Shown here: positions 16,321 to 23,919 of the stretch, in pieces
How positions within the stretch are numbered: position 1 is the first letter of the stretch
Layout of the letters: every line of letters starts with the position of its first letter
Assembly (NCBI GenBank): GCA_039029315.1
Contig: JBCCGK010000098.1
Coordinates: forward strand, 1-43,946
Length of the DNA: 43,946 nucleotides
Source: JBCCCJ01 sp039029315
GTDB taxonomy: Bacteria; Bacteroidota; Bacteroidia; J057
Direction of reading: 5' to 3'
Notes under the pieces: model-generated
Told to the model about the DNA's origin: nothing
What the model saw: the letters and a program-made list of their open reading frames with translations, nothing else
The model's database searches: none
Position numbers and translations under genes: made by a program

Positions 16321-17301
16321 ATGGAAGAAGAACAATTGTACCAGGTCGGTTCAGAGTTGCTCGCATTTCGGGAAGAGGTGAACCGAATCAAGCAAGAGAT
16401 CCGAAAAATCATCGTCGGGCAAGATCACATGATAGAACTCATGATCGCGGCCCTCTTGTCGGATGGGCATATTTTGATAGAAGGGGTACCGGGAGTTGCC
16501 AAAACACTGGCCGCAAAACTTCTGTCCAGAACACTGGATACACGGTATTCAAGAATACAATTTACTCCTGATCTGATGCCTTCGGATGTGTTGGGAACCT
16601 CGGTATTCAATGTTCAAAAGGCTGAATTTGAGTTTCGACGAGGGCCGATCTTTTCACAGGTCGTCCTGATTGATGAGATCAATCGAGCTCCGGCCAAGAC
16701 GCAATCAGCTTTGTTTGAGGTCATGGAAGAACGCCAAATCACTATGGATGGCATGACCTATCCCATGACGCCGCCATTCATGGTGATTGCCACTCAGAAT
16801 CCTATCGAGCAGGAGGGGACCTATCGACTGCCCGAAGCACAATTGGATAGATTCCTGTTCAAGATTGAAGTAGGTTATCCGGATGTCGACCAAGAGACCA
16901 TGATTTTGAGTGAGTTTCACCATCGCAAAGGGATCAATGATCTGGACGTCATCGAGCCAGTCCTTTCTGCAGCCCAAATCCAGTCATATCAAGAGGTTGT
17001 TCGCTCAGTCGAAGTGGAAGAGCATCTATTTGCCTATATCGTACAGATCGTCAATGGAACGAGAAAAAGTAAGGATATATATTTAGGAGCTTCTCCTCGC
17101 GCTTCTATCAATATCATGACGACAGCGAAGGCCATTGCAGCGATGAGAGGGAGAAAATTTGTCAAGCCAGAAGACATACAGGAAATGGCGATTCCTGTAC
17201 TGGCCCACAGAATTATCCTGACTCCTGAAAAGGAAATGGAGGGAGCTACCACAGCTGAAGTGGTCAAGCGACTGGTTGATCAAATCGAGGTTCCTCGCTA
17301 A
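16321..17301 (+). CDS. MoxR-family AAA+ ATPase
   Basis: The 326-residue protein is a full-length MoxR AAA+ ATPase: Walker A GVPGVAKT at residues 55-62, Walker B VVLIDEIN at 114-121, sensor 1 region FMVIATQNPIEQEGTYRLPE with the following LDRFLF, and the C-terminal lid. MoxR proteins act as chaperone-like ATPases that help mature or activate partner complexes, often with VWA-domain or DUF58 proteins; the DUF58 gene is the next one. The partner in this operon is probably the DUF58 protein and the membrane proteins encoded upstream. Confidence 0.95.
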   Translation: MEEEQLYQVGSELLAFREEVNRIKQEIRKIIVGQDHMIELMIAALLSDGHILIEGVPGVAKTLAAKLLSRTLDTRYSRIQFTPDLMPSDVLGTSVFNVQKAEFEFRRGPIFSQVVLIDEINRAPAKTQSALFEVMEERQITMDGMTYPMTPPFMVIATQNPIEQEGTYRLPEAQLDRFLFKIEVGYPDVDQETMILSEFHHRKGINDLDVIEPVLSAAQIQSYQEVVRSVEVEEHLFAYIVQIVNGTRKSKDIYLGASPRASINIMTTAKAIAAMRGRKFVKPEDIQEMAIPVLAHRIILTPEKEMEGATTAEVVKRLVDQIEVPR

Positions 17302-17311
17302 TTCCCTGTGC

Positions 17312-18646
17312 ATGAAAGCCTTTATCCAACATCTCTACCTCAATACGCGCCTGTTCTATCTCCTGGCAGTTATCATTGGTAGCTTCATGATTTCCTTTAT
17401 GGTGCCGGCTCTCTTAGCTGCCACGAAATTGGGGCTCCTCCTCCTGCTCGCCTTGCTCGGAGCAGATATCTGGATTTTGTACAGCCGAAAACATGGGATG
17501 GAGGCACAAAGGGAGACACCAGAAAAACTATCTAATGGAGATCAAAATCCAATTTGGTTGTCGCTTTCCAATTATTATGCCTTTCCTGTTAGTTTGCAGA
17601 TCATAGATGAAGTTCCTTTCCAGTTTCAGTTACGTGATCTGGAATTCCGTGTCTCTCTGGGCCAACGGGAAGAAAAAAGGCTCAAATATCTCTTGAGGCC
17701 CGTCAAACGAGGAGAATATCACTTTGGTGCCTTAAATGTCTATGTCTCCACCTTCCTGGGATTGGCGAGAAGGCGATATCAATTCTCTCAGGCAGAGATG
17801 GTCCCCTGCTATCCTTCATATATGCAGATGCGCCAATATCAGCTTCTGGCAATCTCCAATAGATTGACAGAAATGGGGGTCAAAAAAATCCGCAGGCTTG
17901 GACATACAACAGAATTTGAACAGGTCAAAGAATATGTAAGAGGAGATGATTATCGAACAGTCAACTGGAAAGCTACTGCAAGAGCTAACAAATTGATGGT
18001 CAATCAGTACATCGATGAGCGATCACAAAATGTCTATTGTTTGATCGATAAAAGCCGAGCGATGAAAATGCCCTTCGAGGGACTCAGTTTGCTTGATTAT
18101 GCGATCAATGCCTCCCTTGTCGTGGCCAATATCGCTATCAATAAGCATGACAAGGGAGGGCTGATCACATTCTCCGAAAAAATCGGAACACATGTTCCTG
18201 CCAGTAATCGCGCCATCCAGATCAATCGAATCATGGAGGTTCTGTACAATCAAAAAACGCGCTACCTGGAAGCCAATTATTCTCGTCTATACAGTGTGGT
18301 CAAACGTCAGGTTTCTCAAAGAAGCCTCATGATTTTGTTTACGAATTTTGAGTCTGTCTCCGCCATGAGAAGACAATTGTCCTATTTGCAGCAGCTCAAT
18401 CGCATGCATCTGCTGGTAGTGATTTTTTTCGAAAACACAGAATTACAGGAATTGCTGGACTCACATCCCACCAAACTTGAAGATATTTACATCAAGACCA
18501 TTGGTGAGAATTTCGCCTTTGAGAAGAAGCTCATTGTCAAAGAGTTGGAGCAACATGGAATCATCTCTATTCTCACCCCTCCGCAAAATCTGACGGTCAA
18601 CACGGTCAACAAATATCTTGAATTGAAATCCAGAGGAATGATTTAG
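17312..18646 (+). CDS. DUF58 domain membrane protein
   Basis: The ATG at 17312 is preferred because the frame upstream to 17276 overlaps moxR. The 444-residue protein has two N-terminal membrane helices (YLLAVIIGSFMISFMVPALL and LLLLLALLGADIWIL) and a beta-rich region. The DUF58 core follows: FEQVKEYVRGDDYRTVNWKA, then a VWA-like segment VYCLIDKSRAMKMPF with a degenerate MIDAS, and GGLITFSEKIGTHV. DUF58 proteins are regular partners of MoxR ATPases. This is the last gene of the SpoIIM-DUF4129-DUF4350-MoxR-DUF58 operon. The cellular function is not established; envelope or stress-related maintenance is a reasonable guess. Confidence 0.92.
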   Translation: MKAFIQHLYLNTRLFYLLAVIIGSFMISFMVPALLAATKLGLLLLLALLGADIWILYSRKHGMEAQRETPEKLSNGDQNPIWLSLSNYYAFPVSLQIIDEVPFQFQLRDLEFRVSLGQREEKRLKYLLRPVKRGEYHFGALNVYVSTFLGLARRRYQFSQAEMVPCYPSYMQMRQYQLLAISNRLTEMGVKKIRRLGHTTEFEQVKEYVRGDDYRTVNWKATARANKLMVNQYIDERSQNVYCLIDKSRAMKMPFEGLSLLDYAINASLVVANIAINKHDKGGLITFSEKIGTHVPASNRAIQINRIMEVLYNQKTRYLEANYSRLYSVVKRQVSQRSLMILFTNFESVSAMRRQLSYLQQLNRMHLLVVIFFENTELQELLDSHPTKLEDIYIKTIGENFAFEKKLIVKELEQHGIISILTPPQNLTVNTVNKYLELKSRGMI

Positions 18647-18847
18647 ACCATCTTTGGAACGGTTGAGACCCCGGATTTTTGGAGCAAAAAGTAGCAGTGA
18701 GACCGCCTATGATTGGCCCATGAATCGAGCTTTGACAGGCTCATTTCTAAAGAAAAACCTCTTTTCTTCTTACATTTCAAGCCTCGCACATTTTTTGCAA
18801 ATTCTCTTTTTGAGCTGTATCTTTTCATACAGACTTTTAAGCGTGTA

Positions 18848-19675
18848 ATGATGTTAGGACGATTGAGTCATTATGTCCGGAGATGGATAGAGGTGCCTGC
18901 ATATTCCTCTTCAACTGATGTTCAGTTTGCTTTGCTGAATCTTTTGGCGAGTAAACAAACTCCAGCACATATCAATCGTTCTATGATCCTCCACCTGCTT
19001 GAGTTGTTCATAACAGAGGGCTACAAGGAAGCATATCCAGGTTCTTTACAACCGGATGAGAAACAACAATTCCTTGCTGCGATCAAAGCCCTTCAACTCC
19101 AAAAGCCCTTCAAAGTCAGCATGTTCCCATTTTTGCATGATGATATCATCAATATGCGACTGGGAGTTTGGCTTTCCAATTTGTTAAGGGAGGATCTTGG
19201 CGTATTCCCAGTGAGACAAGATCGGGTCATGCCGATCAGTATTTTTGCGCCGAAATCGAATCTCCAGATGATCCGGCAAATGTACGAGGCATTCGATCCA
19301 CACTCCTATGAACAAAAGGTTGTGGATCTTGAGCATTATATCGAATTGTTTGACTGTCAATACTGGCATGAACTGTCGCCATACTTTGTCGGTCCTGTCT
19401 GGATGACCACGATGGAGACACTCCTGCCTGAAGATACCCTGCTGATCCCAAGAGTAATTTCTGATTTTGTCAGCGATCCCAAATTAGGGATGGTCAGCAT
19501 TCGGCAAAGAAGAATTCAGTTTTTCAGAACCCATCTGAGCGAAAAATTTATTTACCCCAACATGCCGATTCAATTGGGCATGAATCTGCCTAATCTGGAA
19601 AACAAAATTAGATCACTTGGCGGTCGCACCACCTCTCTCTGGTATCCTTCCTATCACTGGGATTTCAAACATTGA
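18848..19675 (+). CDS. Unrecognised 275-residue protein
   Basis: Start placed at ATG 18848 (MMLGRLSHYVRRW). The frame is open from 18713, but the extra 45 residues are low-complexity Phe-rich sequence in an apparent leader region. The product is soluble with no signal peptide or membrane segment. Noticeable segments are ALLNLLASKQTPAHINRSMI, FPFLHDDIINMRLGVWL and GPVWMTTMETLLPEDTLLIP, and it is rich in aromatic residues toward the C terminus (TTSLWYPSYHWDFKH). I recognise no family. It lies 201 bp after the DUF58 gene and 46 bp before the symporter start, in the same direction, so it may be co-transcribed with the symporter. Confidence 0.7.
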   Translation: MMLGRLSHYVRRWIEVPAYSSSTDVQFALLNLLASKQTPAHINRSMILHLLELFITEGYKEAYPGSLQPDEKQQFLAAIKALQLQKPFKVSMFPFLHDDIINMRLGVWLSNLLREDLGVFPVRQDRVMPISIFAPKSNLQMIRQMYEAFDPHSYEQKVVDLEHYIELFDCQYWHELSPYFVGPVWMTTMETLLPEDTLLIPRVISDFVSDPKLGMVSIRQRRIQFFRTHLSEKFIYPNMPIQLGMNLPNLENKIRSLGGRTTSLWYPSYHWDFKH

Positions 19676-19721
19676 TTTTTTCACTGTTTCATTTTTGCAA
19701 ATAAGGTTCTACATTTCCTGT

Positions 19722-21221
19722 ATGGACCTCACACTTACCATCAGTCTGATTCTTGGCTATTTTGCCCTTTTGTTTGTGATTTCCTGGCTCACAGGCCGGA
19801 AGGCAACAGAACAAACGTTTTTTTCTGCGGATCGCAGTTCTCCCTGGTACCTGGTTGCCTTTGGGATGATTGGCGCATCGCTCTCAGGCGTTACCTTCCT
19901 ATCTGTTCCCGGAGCAGTTGGAGGCGGACAATGGGCTTATCTTCAGATTGTTATGGGGAATGTTCTGGGATATGTGGCAATCGCATATATCCTCATGCCG
20001 CTATATTATCGCCTAAACCTCACCTCTATCTATGGATATCTGGAGCAACGATATGGAGACCGATCTTATAAAACTGGCTCGATCTTGTTCCTCGTTTCAA
20101 GAGTCATCGGAGCCAGTCTCCGTCTCTATCTGGTCTCTCTTGTCCTTCAGTTGGTCGTATGCGATCCATTAGGGATTCCTTTTGAGGCAACAGTCCTGAT
20201 TTCTATTGCATTGATTTATCTCTATACCTTTCGGGGAGGAATCAAGACTGTTGTGTGGACGGACACTCTCCAAACCTTCTGCATGTTATTGGGTGCCGGG
20301 ATTGCTGTCTATGTGATCAGCAGCAAACTTGAGTTGGATGCAGGTGGATTGATTCAAACACTGTCTGAGAGTGAGTATACACAAGCATTTTTCTGGGATT
20401 GGGGCCCGACCAACAATTTCTTCAAAATGCTCAGCACGGGATTCTTTATTTCTATCGTCATGACAGGGCTTGATCAGGATATGATGCAAAAAAACCTTAC
20501 CTGTCGGACACTGAAAGACGCACAGAAGAATATCCTGGTCTTTTCTGGTGTGTTTTTCCTGGCCAATATCTTGTTCCTCAGTTTGGGTGCCTTGCTATAT
20601 ATCTATGGAACTGAGACGGGTGTCCTGCATGCGCTTACAGACAATTGCACGCTTGAACTCCTCAATCCCCAGACCGGAGAGTGGGTTTGTTATTCCAAAA
20701 CGGACCAGCTCTTCCCTCTATTGGCGAGGGATTATCTGGGCACCTTTGCAGGGATAGTGTTTATATTGGCTGTGATTGCAGCAGCATATTCCAGTGCAGA
20801 TTCGGCTTTGACGGCCCTTACGACTTCTTTTTGTGTGGATCTTTTGGGATTCGAAAAACGGGATGATGAAGATCGAAAGCAACAACTAAGGCGATTGATC
20901 CATTTGGGTTTTGCCTTTGTGTTGTTCCTGGTCATTCTGGTGTTTGCCTGGATCAATGACGAAGCTGTCATTTGGTTCATTTTCCGAATGGCGGGTTATA
21001 CTTATGGCCCCTTGTTAGGCTTATATGCGTTCGGTCTATACAGCAAAGTAGATGTCCCGGATCAGGCCATTCCCTGGATTTGTCTGGGCTCTCCCCTACT
21101 TACCTATCTCATTCAGCTGATCAGTCCTTCCCTCCTTGGATATACCTTCGGCTTTGAGCTCCTGATTCTCAATGGTGCCCTCACTATGCTAGGATTATGG
21201 ATCGCCGGAAAGATGAAATAA
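19722..21221 (+). CDS. Sodium:solute symporter (SSS family)
   Basis: Start placed at ATG 19722 (MDLTLTISLILGYFALLF); upstream sequence in frame overlaps the preceding gene. The 499-residue protein has about 13 hydrophobic helices and SSS hallmarks: FSADRSSPWYLVAFGMIGASLSGVTF split over helices 2-3, IYGYLEQRYGDR after helix 4, FRGGIKTVVWTD, and AAAYSSADSALTALTTSF in the region of the second sodium-site helix. Members couple Na+ influx to uptake of sugars, amino acids, sialic acid or other solutes; the substrate cannot be told. The REP-like element starts six bases after its stop. Confidence 0.93.
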   Translation: MDLTLTISLILGYFALLFVISWLTGRKATEQTFFSADRSSPWYLVAFGMIGASLSGVTFLSVPGAVGGGQWAYLQIVMGNVLGYVAIAYILMPLYYRLNLTSIYGYLEQRYGDRSYKTGSILFLVSRVIGASLRLYLVSLVLQLVVCDPLGIPFEATVLISIALIYLYTFRGGIKTVVWTDTLQTFCMLLGAGIAVYVISSKLELDAGGLIQTLSESEYTQAFFWDWGPTNNFFKMLSTGFFISIVMTGLDQDMMQKNLTCRTLKDAQKNILVFSGVFFLANILFLSLGALLYIYGTETGVLHALTDNCTLELLNPQTGEWVCYSKTDQLFPLLARDYLGTFAGIVFILAVIAAAYSSADSALTALTTSFCVDLLGFEKRDDEDRKQQLRRLIHLGFAFVLFLVILVFAWINDEAVIWFIFRMAGYTYGPLLGLYAFGLYSKVDVPDQAIPWICLGSPLLTYLIQLISPSLLGYTFGFELLILNGALTMLGLWIAGKMK

Positions 21222-21226
21222 ATCCG

Positions 21227-21350
21227 ACCGTAGCCATGATCAGCAGACCATGGCCGGAAAGGGTCGTATCAGGGATGCAAGGATATCATCATGAATCTCG
21301 ACAAGGATGGTCTGCCGATCTGGTGGGATGGTCTGCCGATCATCCCTACG
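21227..21350. repeat. Left REP-like element flanking the RAYT gene
   Basis: This 124-bp element starts ACCGTAGCCATGATCAGCAG and ends GGTCTGCCGATCATCCCTAC, so its ends are imperfect inverted repeats of each other. It is a direct-orientation copy of the element at 21943-22110: both share the GGATGCAAGGA core and the closing GATGGTCTGCCGATC units. Here only two copies of the internal ~22-bp unit are present. Position beside the RAYT gene points to a repeat family mobilised by it. Confidence 0.8.
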
Positions 21351-21357
21351 AGAAAAA

Positions 21358-21885
21358 TCAAAATAATTCATCTTCTTCCCACCTGGCAGGATTGTTTTGA
21401 ATGTATAGTCTGACTTTGTCTAATTCGTCCTGGTTGCGAATGATTCTATCATGGAACCTGCTTTGCCATTCAAAACCTGAATATCCGGCTGCTTTTGCTT
21501 TGCGTTTTACAGCCCCCTTGAATCCTTTCATCAGGGCGCTAACATCTTTGCTACAAGCTTGGTAAATTCGAACATAATCAGGCGTTTGTGGCAAGGATTG
21601 ATGTTGAGGAGGCATTAATTCTCCAGAATGACTGATCCATACAACAGCATGGAAATGATTGGGCATGATCACGCATGTGTCCAGAATAACCTCTGCTCGC
21701 AATTCAGCCGACTGTAACCATTCTTTTTCTACAATCTGTCCTACCTCAGACAGTAATACCTTTCCTTCAATTACTTTTCCAAAATCATGCGTCCTATTTT
21801 TTGTTACTACTGTCACAAAATAGGCTCCATCACTGGCATAGTCATACCCTTTTAGACGAATACTTTTTCTGCCCTGGTTGTGCAT
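21358..21885 (-). CDS. REP-associated tyrosine transposase (RAYT), Y1/IS200-like
   Basis: The 175-residue protein is a Y1_Tnp-superfamily nuclease. An N-terminal basic strand (RKSIRLKGYDY, AYFVTVVTKNR) and the HUH metal-binding motif (NHFHAVVW, His 77 and His 79) precede the C-terminal catalytic region RLYIQNNPARW with the likely nucleophile Tyr161. RAYT enzymes cut single-stranded DNA at REP hairpins and are thought to spread them; they do not usually move themselves. The gene looks complete, with no frameshift or missing catalytic residue. It lies between two same-orientation repeat elements (21227-21350 and 21943-22110), the classical REPtron layout. Confidence 0.93.
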   Translation of the reverse strand: MHNQGRKSIRLKGYDYASDGAYFVTVVTKNRTHDFGKVIEGKVLLSEVGQIVEKEWLQSAELRAEVILDTCVIMPNHFHAVVWISHSGELMPPQHQSLPQTPDYVRIYQACSKDVSALMKGFKGAVKRKAKAAGYSGFEWQSRFHDRIIRNQDELDKVRLYIQNNPARWEEDELF

Positions 21886-21942
21886 ATCAGATCCATTTTC
21901 GCCAAAATAAAAAGCAGATGTAAAGAAACAAATTAGATGTCC

Positions 21943-22110
21943 ACCGTAGCCATGATCGGCAGACCATGGCTGGAGAGGATCGCATCAGGGATGCAAGGAC
22001 ATCATAAATCTCGATGAGGATAGTCTGCCGATCTGATGAGGATAGTCTGCCGATCTGATGAGGATAGTCTGCCGATCTGATGAGGATGGTCTGCCGATCA
22101 TCCCTACGGA
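21943..22110. repeat. Right REP-like element with expanded 22-bp tandem
   Basis: This 168-bp copy of the flanking element starts ACCGTAGCCATGATCGGCAG and ends GGTCTGCCGATCATCCCTAC, with inverted-repeat ends as in the left copy. The internal unit GATGAGGATAGTCTGCCGAT(CT) is tandemly repeated at 22013, 22035, 22057 and 22079, nearly four copies against two on the left, which accounts for most of the length difference. Confidence 0.85.
22013..22099 (+). repeat. Four tandem copies of a 22-bp unit
   Basis: Units begin at 22013, 22035, 22057 and 22079; the first three are identical and the last has one change (GATGG for GATAG) and is truncated at GATC. There are no spacers, so this is a simple tandem array inside the REP-like element. 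Confidence 0.9.
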
Positions 22111-22190
22111 GATTTAATTCATATAAATAATTATTCATTATTTGGAATTTTATTCAAAAAATCCAATATTTGTTTTGCAACAAATTTGGT

Positions 22191-23417
22191 ATGAATCTTA
22201 CATCTACCCTTTTCATGGGCCTGTGTTTCCTGTGCCCACTCTTCAGCATTGGCCAAAATCTGTTTCAAAATCCAGATTTTGAACAGTACCAAAACTGTCC
22301 GAATGCCTATAACCAATTGGGGCAATTGCAACACTGGCAATCAGGCAATCAGGCGACTCCTGATTATTTCAACTGTGGATTTTCGGGCAGTTTTGTTCAG
22401 GGAACTGCCTCACAGGGATCAGGCGTCATCGGCTTATGGGGAGGGCCTAATCATCCCAATTGTCCCGGAAGTGGATATGCAGAAAATATCCAATCCCCTC
22501 TCACACAGGCAATTCTTCCGGGCAAGCAGTATTTACTATCCTTTGATATTCAGCTAGATGTGGGAACGTCCAATGATTGTATGATGTTTGGTTTTTATTT
22601 TTTCAACTCTCAATCATCCTTGAATTTGACCGGTGACTGCGCACCCAACCTCAGTCCTCAAATCTCTGTAGCGGGTTCTGCCATTGGTGTGGGAAACTAT
22701 ACTCATTTTGATTTTTATTTTTCTCCAGACCAGACCTTTGATCAGGTGTTGATCAGTCCATTTACCACCAGTGCGACCAATACCCCTTCTTGTAGTAGCT
22801 ACTCGAATAACCGGATGTACCTCAATCTGGATAATTTATCTCTCACAGAACAAGTCGTATTGCCTCTTCAGATTGAACATTTCAGCGCAAGCAAACAACA
22901 TTCTGACATCCTGCTTGAATGGGTCATCCATCATACGGGAGAACTGGATTTTCTGGAGATCGAACGATCAGTGGGCCTCTCACAACCAGAAGAGATGTTC
23001 GAACCAATCGCATTCCTTCCTGCCCAAAGTTGTGATGAAACCGCCTATGCCTATCTCGATCAGCAAGCAGGAGGATCAGTACAGAGTTATAGAATCAAGG
23101 CAGTCGATCAGGAAGGCATGATTTACTATTCTTCTATTGCAACAGTAGATCCCTGGAAAGGCAAATCTCCATTTATCATCTATCCGAATCCATCAAAAGG
23201 CTTGGTCCAATTGCAGCGTCGCCTGGACAATCAAGAAAGGATTTCGTGGAGTCTGTGGGGCAATCATGGCCAGCAACTCTTCTCCCACAGCGCAACATTC
23301 AAAAGAGGTCTTCTTAACATTCCTCTGGATTTGCAATCATTCCCCAGAGGCGTGTATGCTTTAGTGGTCAAAAACGGTTGCGGAGAAGAATTTGTAGAAC
23401 GCATCATCCTCTATTGA
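22191..23417 (+). CDS. Secreted protein with T9SS sorting domain
   Basis: The ATG at 22191 gives a signal peptide (MNLTSTLFMGLCFLCPLFSIG) and a 408-residue product. The N-terminal ~210 residues match a layout common in Bacteroidota cargo proteins: NLFQNPDFEQYQNCPNAYNQ, LQHWQSGNQATPDYFNCGF, then a beta-sandwich ending MYLNLDNLSLTEQ. A fibronectin-like module follows at ~220-320 (LLEWVIHHTGELDFLEIERS, SYRIKAVDQEG). The type A T9SS domain ends the protein (FIIYPNPSKG to VERIILY). No catalytic residues are seen. Expected location is the cell surface or medium. The start lies 80 bp downstream of the REP-like element. Confidence 0.87.
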   Translation: MNLTSTLFMGLCFLCPLFSIGQNLFQNPDFEQYQNCPNAYNQLGQLQHWQSGNQATPDYFNCGFSGSFVQGTASQGSGVIGLWGGPNHPNCPGSGYAENIQSPLTQAILPGKQYLLSFDIQLDVGTSNDCMMFGFYFFNSQSSLNLTGDCAPNLSPQISVAGSAIGVGNYTHFDFYFSPDQTFDQVLISPFTTSATNTPSCSSYSNNRMYLNLDNLSLTEQVVLPLQIEHFSASKQHSDILLEWVIHHTGELDFLEIERSVGLSQPEEMFEPIAFLPAQSCDETAYAYLDQQAGGSVQSYRIKAVDQEGMIYYSSIATVDPWKGKSPFIIYPNPSKGLVQLQRRLDNQERISWSLWGNHGQQLFSHSATFKRGLLNIPLDLQSFPRGVYALVVKNGCGEEFVERIILY

Positions 23418-23421
23418 GTTC

Positions 23422-23616
23422 TCACTGGATCAACAAGGATCGCATAGAAACAGAAGCCAGATCATAATCCTCACAGAAATACTCACTCTCATCTTTGGGA
23501 TCGACCACTCCCAAGGCATAGAGGATGGGCAAAAAATGATCGTGGCTTGAATGTGCCAGTTTTGCCAATTGGCCAAGTTTCTGGAAATTAGCTACTCCAG
23601 CAAAAGCTCTGTTATA
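23422..23616 (-). pseudogene. C-terminal remnant of a 4,5-DOPA dioxygenase-like (LigB family) gene
   Basis: Reading the minus strand, 23616 to 23422 encodes 64 residues ending in TGA: LGQLAKLAHSSHDHFLPILY, ALGVVDPKDESEYFCEDYDL, ASVSMRSLLIQ. This matches the end of YgiD-type extradiol dioxygenases, which show HPxxEHFLPLLYALG and a closing SMRSF-like segment. The frame stays open to 23679 but loses resemblance after NRAFAGVANF, then meets a stop at 23680-23682. The N-terminal three quarters, with most metal ligands, is absent. There is no start codon in a sensible place, so this is a dead fragment. Confidence 0.75.
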
Positions 23617-23919
23617 TAGATGCCTGATGTTCCGAGAAGGAGTTGTTTGGTAAATGATCGTCTTTTCACAAAAATGATGTTACACCATCACTATACGACC
23701 TATACGATTTTTTTGAGAAAATGATCAATTATGCATCAATCGAGAAAACATTCGTTCTCTTTTTTCGTATAGTAAAGCATAACACAACCCTTTTAATCAA
23801 GAATTGAAGCGATAAATCAATTGATTTGTTTCGCTTCTTTCTTTTTTATGGCATTGCCTTGCAATGTTCTGAGAGATTGAATTAATTCACGATTGTTCAC
23901 GCTTTCTCCTACTGCAACT

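Noticed and set aside
22013..22099. CRISPR-like repeat array
   Set aside because: The 22-bp units are directly adjacent with no spacers and no cas genes are near; they are part of the RAYT-associated element.
21887..22138. Short minus-strand open frame of 83 codons
   Set aside because: Its translation is only the 22-bp repeats read through in frame (RSADYPHQIGRLSSSDRQ), so it is a repeat artefact.
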